Source: Nitrospirota bacterium (GTDB taxonomy: Bacteria > Nitrospirota > Nitrospiria > SBBL01 > Manganitrophaceae). Taken from it: 6,893 nucleotides of DNA. Below the pieces are notes generated by a model that did no database searches, was not told the DNA's origin, and saw only the letters and a list, made by a program, of their open reading frames with translations. The translations under genes were made by a program, and so were the position numbers. The stretch is from assembly GCA_023248505.1 (NCBI GenBank), contig JAHFEM010000097.1:1-6893 (forward strand), written 5' to 3'. Below, piece by piece: positions 1 to 6,193 of the stretch (positions are counted from its first letter, which is position 1; every line of letters starts with the position of its first letter).

Positions 1-285
1 CAGATCTCCCGGGCGCTCGACCGCCGGCCCGGAGGTCGCCTTAAGGCTCACCCCCAATTCGCGCGCGATGATGTTGGCCAGCGTCGTCTTGCCGAGACCG
101 GGAGGGCCGTAAAAAATGACATGGTCGAGAACATCGCCCCGCTTCTTGGCCGCCTCGATGTAGATCCGGAGGTTCTCCTTGATCCTGGTCTGGCCGACAT
201 ATTCATCGATGGAATTGGGGCGGAGGCTGGCCTCCATCCGCTTTTCTTCGTCATTTAATTGTGTCGATAGAATCCGCTCAATCAT
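1..285 (-). CDS. ruvB: RuvB, Holliday junction branch-migration ATPase (N-terminal part, runs off window edge)
   Basis: RuvB is the hexameric AAA+ motor that, loaded by RuvA, pumps DNA through Holliday junctions during recombinational repair in the cytoplasm. Only the first 95 codons are present; the rest lies beyond position 1. Reading from the ATG at 285-283, the protein begins MIERIL, has the family signature [12 protein letters not shown] at residues 21-32, and carries a perfect Walker A motif GPPGLGKTT at residues 60-68, followed by [12 protein letters not shown] at the edge. Walker B, the sensors and the winged-helix domain are not visible. The start lies 7 bp after the ruvA stop and lacks a good Shine-Dalgarno sequence, so translational coupling to ruvA is likely (inference). 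An in-frame ATG at codon 17 is possible but would cut off the conserved lead-in. Identity is essentially certain; the exact start is fairly certain. Confidence 0.96.
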   Translation of the reverse strand, partial: MIERILSTQLNDEEKRMEASLRPNSIDEYVGQTRIKENLRIYIEAAKKRGDVLDHVIFYGPPGLGKTTLANIIARELGVSLKATSGPAVERPGDL

Positions 286-292
286 GACTGGC

Positions 293-910
293 TCACGAAC
301 TGACTCTTGCTAATTTCTTCAGCGCCTTCTTAATCAGCCCCTCGACCGAATCGGATTCGTCGGCCTCTTCTTCGGCGATTTGATCGATGACCCGCTTCGC
401 TTCGTTCCGGCTGTAGCCCAGGTTCACCAGCGCCGAAAGCGCATCTTCTTTCACTCTGTCTCGTTCTGTGGAGGGGGAAGCGGCGGTCTGAAGACCGGCC
501 AGGCTGAGGGAATTCACCTTCTCTCTTAACTCCAGCACCAATCGGCCGGCGGTCTTCGGCCCCACCCCCGGAATCGCCCGAAGCCGGTCGACATTCCCGT
601 CCCGCAGGGCCTGAACCAGCTCCGTCGGCTCCATCCCCGACAGAATTCCTAAGGCCACCTTCGGCCCGACCCCGGAGATCCCGAGGAGAAGGAGAAAGAG
701 GTCCTTTTCGAGGAGGGAGAGGAAGCCGTAGAGTTGAAGCGCATCTTCCCGAACGTGCGTGTGGATGTGGAGCGCGGCGCTCTCCTTCACCTCCGGCAGC
801 CGATAAAAGGTGCTCAGCGGGATAAAGATTTGGTATCCGATCCCCTGCACCTCCACAATGAGGCTGTTCGGGGTTTTATCAAGAATCGTTCCTGTGATAA
901 ATGCAATCAT
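293..910 (-). CDS. ruvA: RuvA, Holliday junction-binding subunit
   Basis: RuvA tetramers bind the four-way Holliday junction, hold it open and recruit RuvB rings. The 205-residue product has the usual family length and domain order. Domain I is the OB fold at about 1-62 (starts MIAFITGTI), ending with the acidic pin residues E55 and D56 in the [12 protein letters not shown] stretch. Domain II holds two helix-hairpin-helix motifs, [14 protein letters not shown] at about 77-90 and [16 protein letters not shown] at about 113-128. After a Ser/Thr/Ala-rich linker (about 135-150) comes the C-terminal domain III (about 155-202), which contacts RuvB. The start overlaps the ruvC stop in an ATGA arrangement (907-910), so the two are translationally coupled. 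An AGGTGA ribosome-binding site lies 3 nt before the ATG. Nothing is unusual; all known functional residues appear intact. Confidence 0.97.
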   Translation of the reverse strand: MIAFITGTILDKTPNSLIVEVQGIGYQIFIPLSTFYRLPEVKESAALHIHTHVREDALQLYGFLSLLEKDLFLLLLGISGVGPKVALGILSGMEPTELVQALRDGNVDRLRAIPGVGPKTAGRLVLELREKVNSLSLAGLQTAASPSTERDRVKEDALSALVNLGYSRNEAKRVIDQIAEEEADESDSVEGLIKKALKKLARVSS

Positions 911-1425
911 CTTTCACCTGATCTCTCTTTGGCCGCCTCGATCTTCGCCTGAAATTGGGCGGAATGGAGGTGGCAGATCGCGACGGCGGCGGCATCGGCG
1001 GCATGCTCCGCGGTCAGCACGCTCGGAAGCTGAAGCAGCCGGCTGATCATCTGCTGCACCTGGTCCTTGGTCGCTCCGCCATAGCCGACCACCGCCATCT
1101 TCACCGCCGTCGGCGTGTATTCAAAGACCGGGATCTGATGGAACTCCGCCGCCAGCAGGGCGACCCCTCTGGCCTGTCCGAGTTTGAGGGCCGACTTAAA
1201 ATTCTTGGCAAGGAAGGTATCTTCGATTGCGAGGGCGGTCGGGAGCTCTTCCTGAATCACCTGAAGGAGGCCGTCAAAGAGATGCTTAAGTCGTTTCGGA
1301 AAGGGATGTCGTAGGATCGTCCGGATCTCGCCCGATCTCTTCAAAATCAGCCGACCCGCGGGGGCTTCTGCCAGGATTGCATATCCTGTTACACCCATTC
1401 CCGGATCGATCCCTAAAATTGGCAT
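907..1425 (-). CDS. ruvC: RuvC, Holliday junction resolvase
   Basis: RuvC is the RNase H-fold endonuclease that nicks two opposing strands of a Holliday junction within the RuvAB complex. The 172-residue product is of normal length. The catalytic acidic set is visible: D7 in GIDPG, E68 in LAIEDTFLAKNFKSALKLGQARG, and D144 in EHAADAAAVAICH. At the position where E. coli RuvC has Asp138 this protein has His141; a histidine there is also known in Thermus RuvC, so the enzyme should be active. The 4-bp overlap with ruvA places it in the operon. Its own ribosome-binding site is poor: the nearest GGGGAG (1441-1446) is 15 nt from the ATG, and a GGGG/CCCC pairing across 1427-1446 could fold between them. 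Translation may therefore depend partly on ribosomes finishing yebC, 44 bp upstream (inference). Confidence 0.97.
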   Translation of the reverse strand: MPILGIDPGMGVTGYAILAEAPAGRLILKRSGEIRTILRHPFPKRLKHLFDGLLQVIQEELPTALAIEDTFLAKNFKSALKLGQARGVALLAAEFHQIPVFEYTPTAVKMAVVGYGGATKDQVQQMISRLLQLPSVLTAEHAADAAAVAICHLHSAQFQAKIEAAKERSGER

Positions 1426-1469
1426 TGCGGGGCTATCCGTCTCCCCTTGAGGGTTGTCTCATCGAGACG
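1426..1469 (-). other. yebC-ruvC intercistronic spacer with small hairpin
   Basis: This 44-bp spacer contains a perfect 5-bp stem with a 3-nt loop (GTCTC at 1456-1460, GAGAC at 1464-1468) directly after the yebC stop. Nearer ruvC there is a possible GGGG/CCCC pairing. There is no run of T after the hairpin, so it is not a convincing intrinsic terminator. It may slow 3' decay or tune how much ribosome flow reaches ruvC, but that is inference. Confidence 0.4.
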
Positions 1470-2222
1470 CTATCCTGCCACCTTCGCCATCACCTCGTCG
1501 GGGATATCGAAGTTGGCATAGACATTCTGAACGTCATCGTGATCTTCGAGCGCTTCCATCAATCGAAGCATCTGCTCCGCTTCTTTACCTTCCAGCCGGA
1601 TATACGTTTGGGGGAGAAGGGTCACCTCCGCAAAGGCGGGGGTGAGACCCGCATCGGTCATCGCCTTCTTCACTTTTTCGAAATCGGCCGGGGCCGTAAG
1701 CACTTCAAAAGTGGTCGGATCATCCGAGCGGATATCCTCCGCGCCCGCATCGAGCGCCACCGACATTAACTTCTCTTCATCGGCCTTCTGCTTCTCAATG
1801 GAGAGATACCCCTTCTTCTGAAACATCCAGGCAACCGAACCCGACTCCCCCATGTTGCCGCCGCCCCTGGAGAGAAGATGGCGGATCTCGGAAACGGTGC
1901 GGTTCTTGTTATCCGAAAGGATCTGGATGATGATCGCCACACCGCCCGGCCCGTAACCCTCGTAGGTCATCTCCTCATACGAGACGCCTGGAAGCTCACC
2001 GGTCCCCTTCTGAACCGCCTTCTTGATGTTATCGGCCGGCATGTTGTTTTCCTTGGCTTTGAGGATCGCCGTTCGAAGGCGGGGATTTCCTTCCGGGTCT
2101 CCCCCACCCATCTTCGCCGCAACGGTGATCTCGCGAATGATCTTGGTGAAAATTTTCCCCCGCTTCGAATCCGCCGCCGCCTTCTTATGTTTGGTCGTCG
2201 CCCACTTAGAATGTCCGGACAT
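1470..2222 (-). CDS. yebC: YebC/TACO1-family translation factor or regulator
   Basis: This is a member of the YebC/PmpR/TACO1 family of cytoplasmic proteins. Some were described as DNA-binding regulators; bacterial and mitochondrial members are also implicated in relieving ribosome stalling at proline-rich stretches. The 250-residue product matches the family length and opens with the hallmark [27 protein letters not shown]. Further family blocks follow: [15 protein letters not shown] near residue 40, [14 protein letters not shown] near 60, [13 protein letters not shown] near 87, and the glycine-rich [19 protein letters not shown] near 117. The ATG at 2222 has a clear GGAGGA Shine-Dalgarno at 2226-2231, with a rather short 3-4 nt spacer. 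It is the first gene of the yebC-ruvC-ruvA-ruvB operon, an arrangement common across bacteria. Whether it acts here in translation or in transcription cannot be told from sequence. Confidence 0.96.
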   Translation of the reverse strand: MSGHSKWATTKHKKAAADSKRGKIFTKIIREITVAAKMGGGDPEGNPRLRTAILKAKENNMPADNIKKAVQKGTGELPGVSYEEMTYEGYGPGGVAIIIQILSDNKNRTVSEIRHLLSRGGGNMGESGSVAWMFQKKGYLSIEKQKADEEKLMSVALDAGAEDIRSDDPTTFEVLTAPADFEKVKKAMTDAGLTPAFAEVTLLPQTYIRLEGKEAEQMLRLMEALEDHDDVQNVYANFDIPDEVMAKVAG

Positions 2223-2261
2223 AAGTCCTCCAATTCTATAGAAATTAAAACAATCTGGGTA

Positions 2262-2291
2262 TTTTTAGCATATTTAAACGCAAAGTGTCAA
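2262..2291 (-). promoter_or_regulatory. Sigma70-type promoter for yebC-ruvCAB
   Basis: On the minus strand there is a perfect -35 TTGACA (2286-2291), an 18-bp spacer, then TAAAAA (2262-2267) preceded by TGC (2268-2270), giving an extended -10. Transcription would begin near 2255, leaving a leader of about 30 nt before the yebC ribosome-binding site. It is the only good match in the 150-bp gap after uvrC. I see no convincing LexA-type CTG-N10-CAG operator over it, so SOS control by an E. coli-style LexA is not indicated. Confidence 0.6.
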
Positions 2292-2345
2292 TTGGAAGGG
2301 ACGATTGGGAATCTCGGAATTCAAAAATAAAAGAACGTTGGAATG

Positions 2346-2356
2346 GGGCGTTGCCC
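2346..2356 (-). terminator. Weak possible terminator after uvrC
   Basis: Just after the uvrC stop the minus strand can form a 4-bp GGGC/GCCC stem with a 3-nt loop. A T-rich stretch (CTTTTATTTTT) begins only about 13 nt later, near 2333-2323. The short stem and the gap make this a poor intrinsic terminator; part of the uvrC transcript may read into yebC. Confidence 0.22.
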
Positions 2357-2372
2357 ACGACTTAAAATTAAA

Positions 2373-4178
2373 TTAAGAATGAAGCGACTCGAATACTTTC
2401 CGAGCAACCGCCTTGTTCATCGAAGGCGCCGCCTCCAGCTCTTCCAAACTCGCCCCTCGAATCTTCGAGACGCTTCCGAAGTGCTTAAGCAAAGCCAGCC
2501 GCCGGGTCTTTCCGATTCCCTCGATCTCCTGCAGCGGCGATTCCAGCATCTTCTTGTCGCGAATTTTCCGATGATAAGTCACCGCAAAGCGGTGCGCCTC
2601 GTCCCGAATCTGCTGAAGCAGATGCGTGGCGGGGGAGCCGACCGGGAGCTCAATCGGTTCGGAAAGATCGGGGAGGTAAACCCGCTCCCATCGATCCTCT
2701 CGCTCTTTCGCCAAACCGATCAGATCGACCGATCCGAGATCAAATTTCTCCAGCACCTCGCGCACCGCTGAGATCTGTCCCTTGCCGCCGTCGATCAAAA
2801 AAAGGTCGGGCGGCGGTTCCCCTTTTTCCCTCAAGGAGGTCACCCTCCTTGTGAGAACCTCCGCCATCATTCCGAAGTCGTTCGCTCCTTCGATCGTCTT
2901 GATTCGGAAGTGGCGATAATCCGATTTTTTCGCTTTGGCCTCTTCAAAGACCACCATCGAGCCGACGGCGCTGGTTCCCATGATATTCGAAATATCGTAC
3001 CCTTCGATCCGGCGGGGAGGACGGGAGAGGTGTAAAAGCTCTTGAAGTTTTTCCGGGGTCGCTTCTCCTCCTTCCCTGATCTGAAAGTGATTCGACAAAG
3101 AGGCGCGCGCATTCTCCAGGGCAAGGTCGAGCAGATGCGCCCCCTTCCCGCGCGAGGGAGAGACGAGATGGACCGGCCCATCCCTCCGCTCCGAAAGCCA
3201 CTCTTCCAAAACCGCTGTCTCCGTGAGAGGGATCGGGAGGAGGATCTCCCGTGGGATCACTCCCTCTTTATTATAGAATTGCTGCAGGAAGGTTGCGTAG
3301 AGTTCCTCATCGAGGGTCTCGCCGACATTCTCGAAGAAGAAATCTTTCCGGCCGACCATCATCCCGCCCCGGATGAAGAGGATTTGCAAATCGGCCGCCT
3401 CGCCCTGCCGCGCCAGGGCGATGATATCCTGATCCTCCATCTGGGTGGAGGTGACCCGTTGCCGCTCCAAGGCCCGTTCGATCTTGGCGATCTGATCGCG
3501 CAGCCGCGCCGCCGCCTCGAAATTCAACTCCCCCGCTTTCTTCTCCATCAACCCGCGCATCGCCTTGAGAAGGACCTTGTCCTTCCCCTCCAGGAAAAGG
3601 CGGACCTGCTGAATCATCTGCCGGTACTCTTCTTTCGATTGATTTCCGGTGCAGGGGGCGAGGCATCGCTTAATCTCGAACTCGATGCAGGCCCGCTCGG
3701 CCTTTCCGTCGATGTCGATGGTGCAGTTCGGCAGGGGGAAGATCTTTCGAAGAAGGCGGAGCATTTCATAGAGACCGCCCGTGGGGACATACGGGCCGAA
3801 GTAGAGGGCGCCGTCCCTTTTGACGCGCCGGACGATCTCAAGACGAGGATAATCTTCCGACAGAGCCAGGCGAAGGAGCGGGTAATTCTTATCGTCCCGC
3901 AGGACCACGTTGTACTTCGGACGGTGTTTCTTGATCAGGTTGCTTTCCAGAATCAGCGCCTCGAGATTGCTGAGGGTCACGATATATTCCAGATCGGCCA
4001 CCTGCGACACCATCGATCGGATCTTCGGCGTCAAATCCGCATTGAGACGAAAATAACTTCGCACGCGGCCCGCCAGCTCTTTCGCCTTCCCGACGTAAAG
4101 CACCTCTCCCCTTTTTCCCTTCATAAGGTAGACCCCGGGGGTGTGGGGGAGGGTTTCTATTTTTTGCTTCAGGTCCAT
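2373..4178 (-). CDS. uvrC: UvrC, excinuclease ABC subunit C
   Basis: UvrC is the nuclease of nucleotide excision repair. Recruited to the UvrB-DNA complex, it cuts 3' and then 5' of a bulky lesion. At 601 residues it is full length with all domains in order. The GIY-YIG nuclease spans about 12-92 (Y17, Y28, K31, R38, E78 and N90 match the active-site set). A cysteine cluster follows at C152, C164, C172 and C176. The UVR motif that binds UvrB is at about 208-240, the RNase H-like 5' nuclease at about 388-540 (D395, D434, D463 and a His in DEAHRFAVTYHR), and a tandem helix-hairpin-helix tail at about 548-600. The cysteine spacing 12-8-4 is identical to the set reported to hold an iron-sulfur cluster in E. 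coli UvrC (154/166/174/178). A purine-rich AGAAAG lies just ahead of the ATG. It appears to be a single-gene unit, with non-coding DNA on both sides. Confidence 0.98.
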   Translation of the reverse strand: MDLKQKIETLPHTPGVYLMKGKRGEVLYVGKAKELAGRVRSYFRLNADLTPKIRSMVSQVADLEYIVTLSNLEALILESNLIKKHRPKYNVVLRDDKNYPLLRLALSEDYPRLEIVRRVKRDGALYFGPYVPTGGLYEMLRLLRKIFPLPNCTIDIDGKAERACIEFEIKRCLAPCTGNQSKEEYRQMIQQVRLFLEGKDKVLLKAMRGLMEKKAGELNFEAAARLRDQIAKIERALERQRVTSTQMEDQDIIALARQGEAADLQILFIRGGMMVGRKDFFFENVGETLDEELYATFLQQFYNKEGVIPREILLPIPLTETAVLEEWLSERRDGPVHLVSPSRGKGAHLLDLALENARASLSNHFQIREGGEATPEKLQELLHLSRPPRRIEGYDISNIMGTSAVGSMVVFEEAKAKKSDYRHFRIKTIEGANDFGMMAEVLTRRVTSLREKGEPPPDLFLIDGGKGQISAVREVLEKFDLGSVDLIGLAKEREDRWERVYLPDLSEPIELPVGSPATHLLQQIRDEAHRFAVTYHRKIRDKKMLESPLQEIEGIGKTRRLALLKHFGSVSKIRGASLEELEAAPSMNKAVARKVFESLHS

Positions 4179-4264
4179 TGATCTTTCTTCTATCTAAATA
4201 AGCAGCTGATTCATCCCCTCGGCAGACATTTTTACTGCGAAGTAGGCCGGCCGGTCCAGGCCTT

Positions 4265-4273
4265 ATTCTATCA
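4265..4273 (-). promoter_or_regulatory. Candidate extended -10 promoter for uvrC
   Basis: On the minus strand TGA-TAGAAT matches an extended -10 (TGnTATAAT) with one mismatch. It would start transcription near 4258, about 80 nt before the uvrC ATG. No good -35 lies at the right distance; that position falls in the GC-rich palindrome at 4282-4328. Because the porin transcript is terminated at 4604-4638, uvrC needs a promoter somewhere in 4179-4603, and this is the best candidate seen. Confidence 0.35.
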
Positions 4274-4281
4274 AACTTCGT

Positions 4282-4328
4282 CGGCGGGGAATAGCGCCCG
4301 GACCTCTGGGCATTGAAGCTCCCCGCCG
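4282..4328. repeat. GC-rich 9-bp inverted repeat upstream of uvrC
   Basis: CGGCGGGGA (4282-4290) and TCCCCGCCG (4320-4328) are perfect reverse complements separated by 29 nt. Inside, GCCC (4296-4299) and GGGC (4308-4311) can extend the fold. It lies immediately upstream of the candidate uvrC -10 and just before repeat copy A. It could be part of the repeat cluster or an operator; nothing distinguishes the two. Confidence 0.5.
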
Positions 4329-4339
4329 CAAACAGGGGG

Positions 4340-4385
4340 GAATGTGCAGATACAAATCGGGTACGAAGTACCTCCACTCACATCG
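4340..4385 (+). repeat. Palindromic intergenic repeat, copy A
   Basis: This is one of three related copies in the gene-free interval between the porin and uvrC. It begins GAATGTGC and ends CTCACATCG, 46 nt in all. At its centre is a perfect 5-bp hairpin GGTAC-GAA-GTACC (4360-4372). Against copy B I count about 33-35 identical positions of 46 without gaps. The outer ends (AATGTG and CACAT) are themselves roughly complementary, so the whole copy can fold back on itself. Confidence 0.65.
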
Positions 4386-4442
4386 CGAAGCCATCTTCGA
4401 CCCGAAAGGAGAAAAATCTATTTGTATGGTTCGCTTTGCGAA

Positions 4443-4486
4443 CGATGTGGGCGGAGGCTTCGCCATCCATTGCAATCTGCACATTC
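4443..4486 (-). repeat. Palindromic intergenic repeat, copy C (inverted)
   Basis: Read on the minus strand this copy starts GAATGTGCAG and ends CCACATCG (44 nt), so it is inverted relative to copies A and B. Its central hairpin is GGC-GAA-GCC (4456-4464), continued by GGA/TCC across a single-base bulge. Similarity to copy B continues beyond the end shown: both have CACATCGT followed shortly by GCGAACCAT, so the shared unit is nearer 68 nt for this pair. A perfect hairpin TTCGC-TTT-GCGAA lies in that extension (4430-4442). Confidence 0.65.
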
Positions 4487-4497
4487 GCGCGTCTAAC

Positions 4498-4518
4498 CCT
4501 CGCCCCAAGGGGGCGGGG
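4498..4518. repeat. Strong GC hairpin between repeat copies C and B
   Basis: A 9-bp stem (4498-4506 with 4510-4518, one G-T wobble) closes on an AAG loop. It sits exactly between the facing left ends of copies C and B, whose GCACATTC (4479-4486) and GAATGTGC (4518-4525) are also reverse complements, giving a nested inverted structure. CCCTCGCCCC-type hairpins of this kind recur in many bacterial intergenic repeats. No T-run follows on either strand, so it is not a standard terminator. Confidence 0.6.
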
Positions 4519-4563
4519 AATGTGCCGTTACCAATGGCATGCGAAGCATCTCTGCTCACATCG
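4518..4563 (+). repeat. Palindromic intergenic repeat, copy B
   Basis: This copy is in the same orientation as copy A and again 46 nt, GAATGTGC to CTCACATCG. Its central hairpin is ATGC-GAA-GCAT (4539-4549). Compared with copies A and C, stem bases differ but pairing is kept, while the GAA loop is constant. Similarity to copy C extends to about 4585. Confidence 0.65.
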
Positions 4564-4603
4564 TGAGCGAACGCGAACCATGCGACGCGCGTACGTGTTC
4601 AAT

Positions 4604-4638
4604 AAAAAAGCCCCCCGGCTGAGGACCGGGGGGCTTTT
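4604..4638 (-). terminator. Strong Rho-independent terminator of the porin gene
   Basis: A perfect 9-bp stem GCCCCCCGG/CCGGGGGGC (4610-4618 with 4626-4634) closes on a 7-nt loop. On the minus strand it is followed by TTTTTT (4609-4604). The A/T flanks can add further pairs and make it partly bidirectional. It begins 24 nt after the porin stop codon, so it should end the porin transcript and insulate uvrC. Confidence 0.93.
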
Positions 4639-4661
4639 CAATTCAGGTAATTTTAGGAGCG

Positions 4662-6002
4662 TTAGAACATGTAGTTGAGCGAGATCACCCCTTTGACCTG
4701 GTTGTCGGCGTTGTCCGTTCCGTTGATGGCCTTCCAGGCGTCTCCGGAGAGAAGATAGCCGAGGTTGACGCCAAGCGTCACATTGTCGTCCAGTTTGTGT
4801 TTCATGTTCGCGTCGATCTCGATCCCGAGATCGCTGTCGGCATCCGGCGCCACATCTTCAGTGGTCCTAGCCCAGATCACCGCTCCCTCGAGGGTGCAAT
4901 TTTTATTGCCCATGAAATCGGAAAGGGCCCCGCTCACCCGGATCCCGGTGATACCGGCTCCGCCGACGCAGGAAGCTCCACCGGAACCGATACGGGTCCC
5001 ACCCACGCTGGCGCACTGTCCTTCCCGATCGCTGAAGATATTGTCATTCACCAGGATATTGCCGAAGACGAAATTCCCGGAGACCCCGTTGACGTTTACA
5101 TCTGTGGAATCGTCCTGGCCTGTGGTGTAAAGACCGGTGACGCCGACATCAACCATGGCGACCTTCAGTCCCACTCCGACCAAAACGTTGAGCCCGGTCA
5201 GATCGGCAGAATCACCTCCTGTCACATCCTGGCTGCCGTTCAGAAAGTCCACCTCCGCGCCCAGATTGATCGCGCCGAAGTGACCGTCGGCAGTGACACC
5301 CACTGTCCAGAGATCGCTCTTGTCGGCGCCCGCCACCCCCGCACCCAGGAAGCTGGGTCCGCGATCTTTTAGATAGGTGACGAAGAGCCCGATATTGTGC
5401 ATATCGCCATGACTAAAGCCGGTTTTCGCAATGAAAAGATCGGTGTCGCTTCCCGTCGCTCCGCCTGTCGTGGCAACAGTCGAATTGGTGTCGAGCAGTT
5501 TTCCGTCCGCCAGCATCACCTCGAACCCGCCCACCATGAATTTTCCGACGATTGCATCCATCGTATCATCGAGGATCAGGCTGTGTCCGAGTTTAAACGG
5601 CTTGCGTCCAAAGGCCAGCTTAACCATATTGAGGTCGAGCTTGAGATAGGCCTCCCGGACACCCACGATATTGTAGCTTCCGCCCAAGTTGGCCGAGCCG
5701 AATCGATAATTCCCGGTCGTACACCCGGTTGCAGTACACCCGGCATTCGTCGGATCTGTAAAGGAGCTCGTGAAATCAACAGCCACGACCCCGGTGGTTA
5801 TTCCGGCGGTCGCAGTGGTTCTCAATCTAAAGCGCCCATCGGCAAACGCCTGTTGGTCATTGGCATCTTCATTTGCATCGAGGTCGTCCGCATAAATACC
5901 GCGGACTCGAAAATCTCCTTCAAACTTAATATCTGCTGCATAGAGCGACGCGGTGGATAAGAACCCGACACTTGCTAAGGCCATAACCCATAACTTCTTC
6001 AT
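4662..6002 (-). CDS. Outer-membrane beta-barrel porin, alginate-export/OprP-like
   Basis: The 446-residue protein looks like an outer-membrane channel. A signal peptide is clear: MKK, a hydrophobic stretch to about residue 20, and a likely cut after A22 (SLYA/AD). The mature part shows alternating polar/hydrophobic strands separated by Asp/Gly/Thr-rich loops and ends NYMF, the C-terminal aromatic recognised by the BAM machinery. The N-terminal DIKFEGDFRVRG and FADGRFRLRTTATAG stretches, and REAYLKLDLNMVKLAFGRKPFKLGHSLILDD near 117-146, resemble porins of the alginate-export/phosphate-porin superfamily; substrate cannot be inferred. Cysteines C89/C94 and C330/C345 fall in loop-like segments and could form disulfides; C369 is unpaired. 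A strong AAAGGAGG lies 6 nt before the ATG. With its own promoter and terminator the gene is a single, probably highly expressed unit. Family assignment is by style, not by search. Confidence 0.85.
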   Translation of the reverse strand: MKKLWVMALASVGFLSTASLYAADIKFEGDFRVRGIYADDLDANEDANDQQAFADGRFRLRTTATAGITTGVVAVDFTSSFTDPTNAGCTATGCTTGNYRFGSANLGGSYNIVGVREAYLKLDLNMVKLAFGRKPFKLGHSLILDDTMDAIVGKFMVGGFEVMLADGKLLDTNSTVATTGGATGSDTDLFIAKTGFSHGDMHNIGLFVTYLKDRGPSFLGAGVAGADKSDLWTVGVTADGHFGAINLGAEVDFLNGSQDVTGGDSADLTGLNVLVGVGLKVAMVDVGVTGLYTTGQDDSTDVNVNGVSGNFVFGNILVNDNIFSDREGQCASVGGTRIGSGGASCVGGAGITGIRVSGALSDFMGNKNCTLEGAVIWARTTEDVAPDADSDLGIEIDANMKHKLDDNVTLGVNLGYLLSGDAWKAINGTDNADNQVKGVISLNYMF

Positions 6003-6008
6003 TCATAA

Positions 6009-6016
6009 CCTCCTTT
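6009..6016 (-). promoter_or_regulatory. Strong ribosome-binding site of the porin gene
   Basis: AAAGGAGG is followed by TTATGA and then the ATG at 6002, a near-ideal Shine-Dalgarno with 6-nt spacing. It fixes the start, because the other nearby ATG (at 6006) is out of frame and too close. Confidence 0.85.
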
Positions 6017-6058
6017 ATCCGAATTAACCAGAGTAGAACAAACAGATTCACAACAGAA

Positions 6059-6074
6059 CTAGAGATCTAGAGAT
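6059..6074. repeat. Tandem 8-bp duplication in porin leader
   Basis: CTAGAGAT occurs twice without a gap. The junction also makes a self-complementary AGATCT. It may be a simple slippage duplication; no function is indicated. Confidence 0.5.
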
Positions 6075-6193
6075 GTAGTAACGAACAAATTGAGTGATGC
6101 CTTGGTAGCCCCGTCACCCCCTTTCATTACAGATGTAATAAACGGCGATAAACAGCTTAAATATGCTCAGACGGGAATATACTGATGCGAACT

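Larger units (their letters stand above)
4179..4603. other. Gene-free interval between porin terminator and uvrC
   Basis: There is no credible gene in these 425 bp on either strand. Besides the listed repeats and the candidate uvrC promoter, there are ATACAAAT (4350-4357) and ATTTGTAT (4420-4427), an 8-bp inverted pair linking copy A to the A-C spacer. A hairpin CGAAG/CTTCG flanks copy A (4386-4398), and an AGGCC/GGCCT pair lies at 4244-4263. Short open frames here are translations of the repeats. Confidence 0.6.

Noticed and set aside
2223..2372. LexA/SOS box upstream of yebC-ruvCAB
   Set aside because: No CTGT-N8-ACAG or GAAC-N4-GTTC type site overlaps the promoter. AACGTT at 2335-2340 is a partial palindrome only.
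3042..4181. 379-codon open frame on the plus strand, antisense to uvrC
   Set aside because: It mirrors a highly conserved uvrC coding frame. Its product shows no domain and is rich in Arg, Leu and His, as expected for an antisense shadow in GC-rich DNA.
4233..4245. Possible fourth repeat copy around the CTGC-GAA-GTAG hairpin
   Set aside because: The small GAA-loop hairpin is present, but the GAATGTGC and CACATCG ends and the intervening sequence do not match.
4339..4563. CRISPR array
   Set aside because: There are only three diverged copies, one of them inverted, with unequal spacers and no cas gene.
4342..4566. Small plus-strand open frame with an AAAGGAG upstream of an internal ATG at 4426
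   Set aside because: Nearly all of the frame is made of repeat copies C and B and the GC hairpin. The product is a translation of palindromes, and the spacing from AAAGGAG is too long.
6090..6125. Resemblance of GGTGACGGGGCTACCAAGG to the 3' helix of class I cyclic-di-GMP riboswitches
   Set aside because: The essential core segments (CACGCA...GGGCAAACC and GACGCAAAGCC) are not found anywhere in the leader.
6059..6127. 22-codon leader peptide frame ahead of the porin
   Set aside because: There is no ribosome-binding site before its ATG, which lies inside the ATTACA-GA-TGTAAT palindrome, and no run of codons suggests attenuation.
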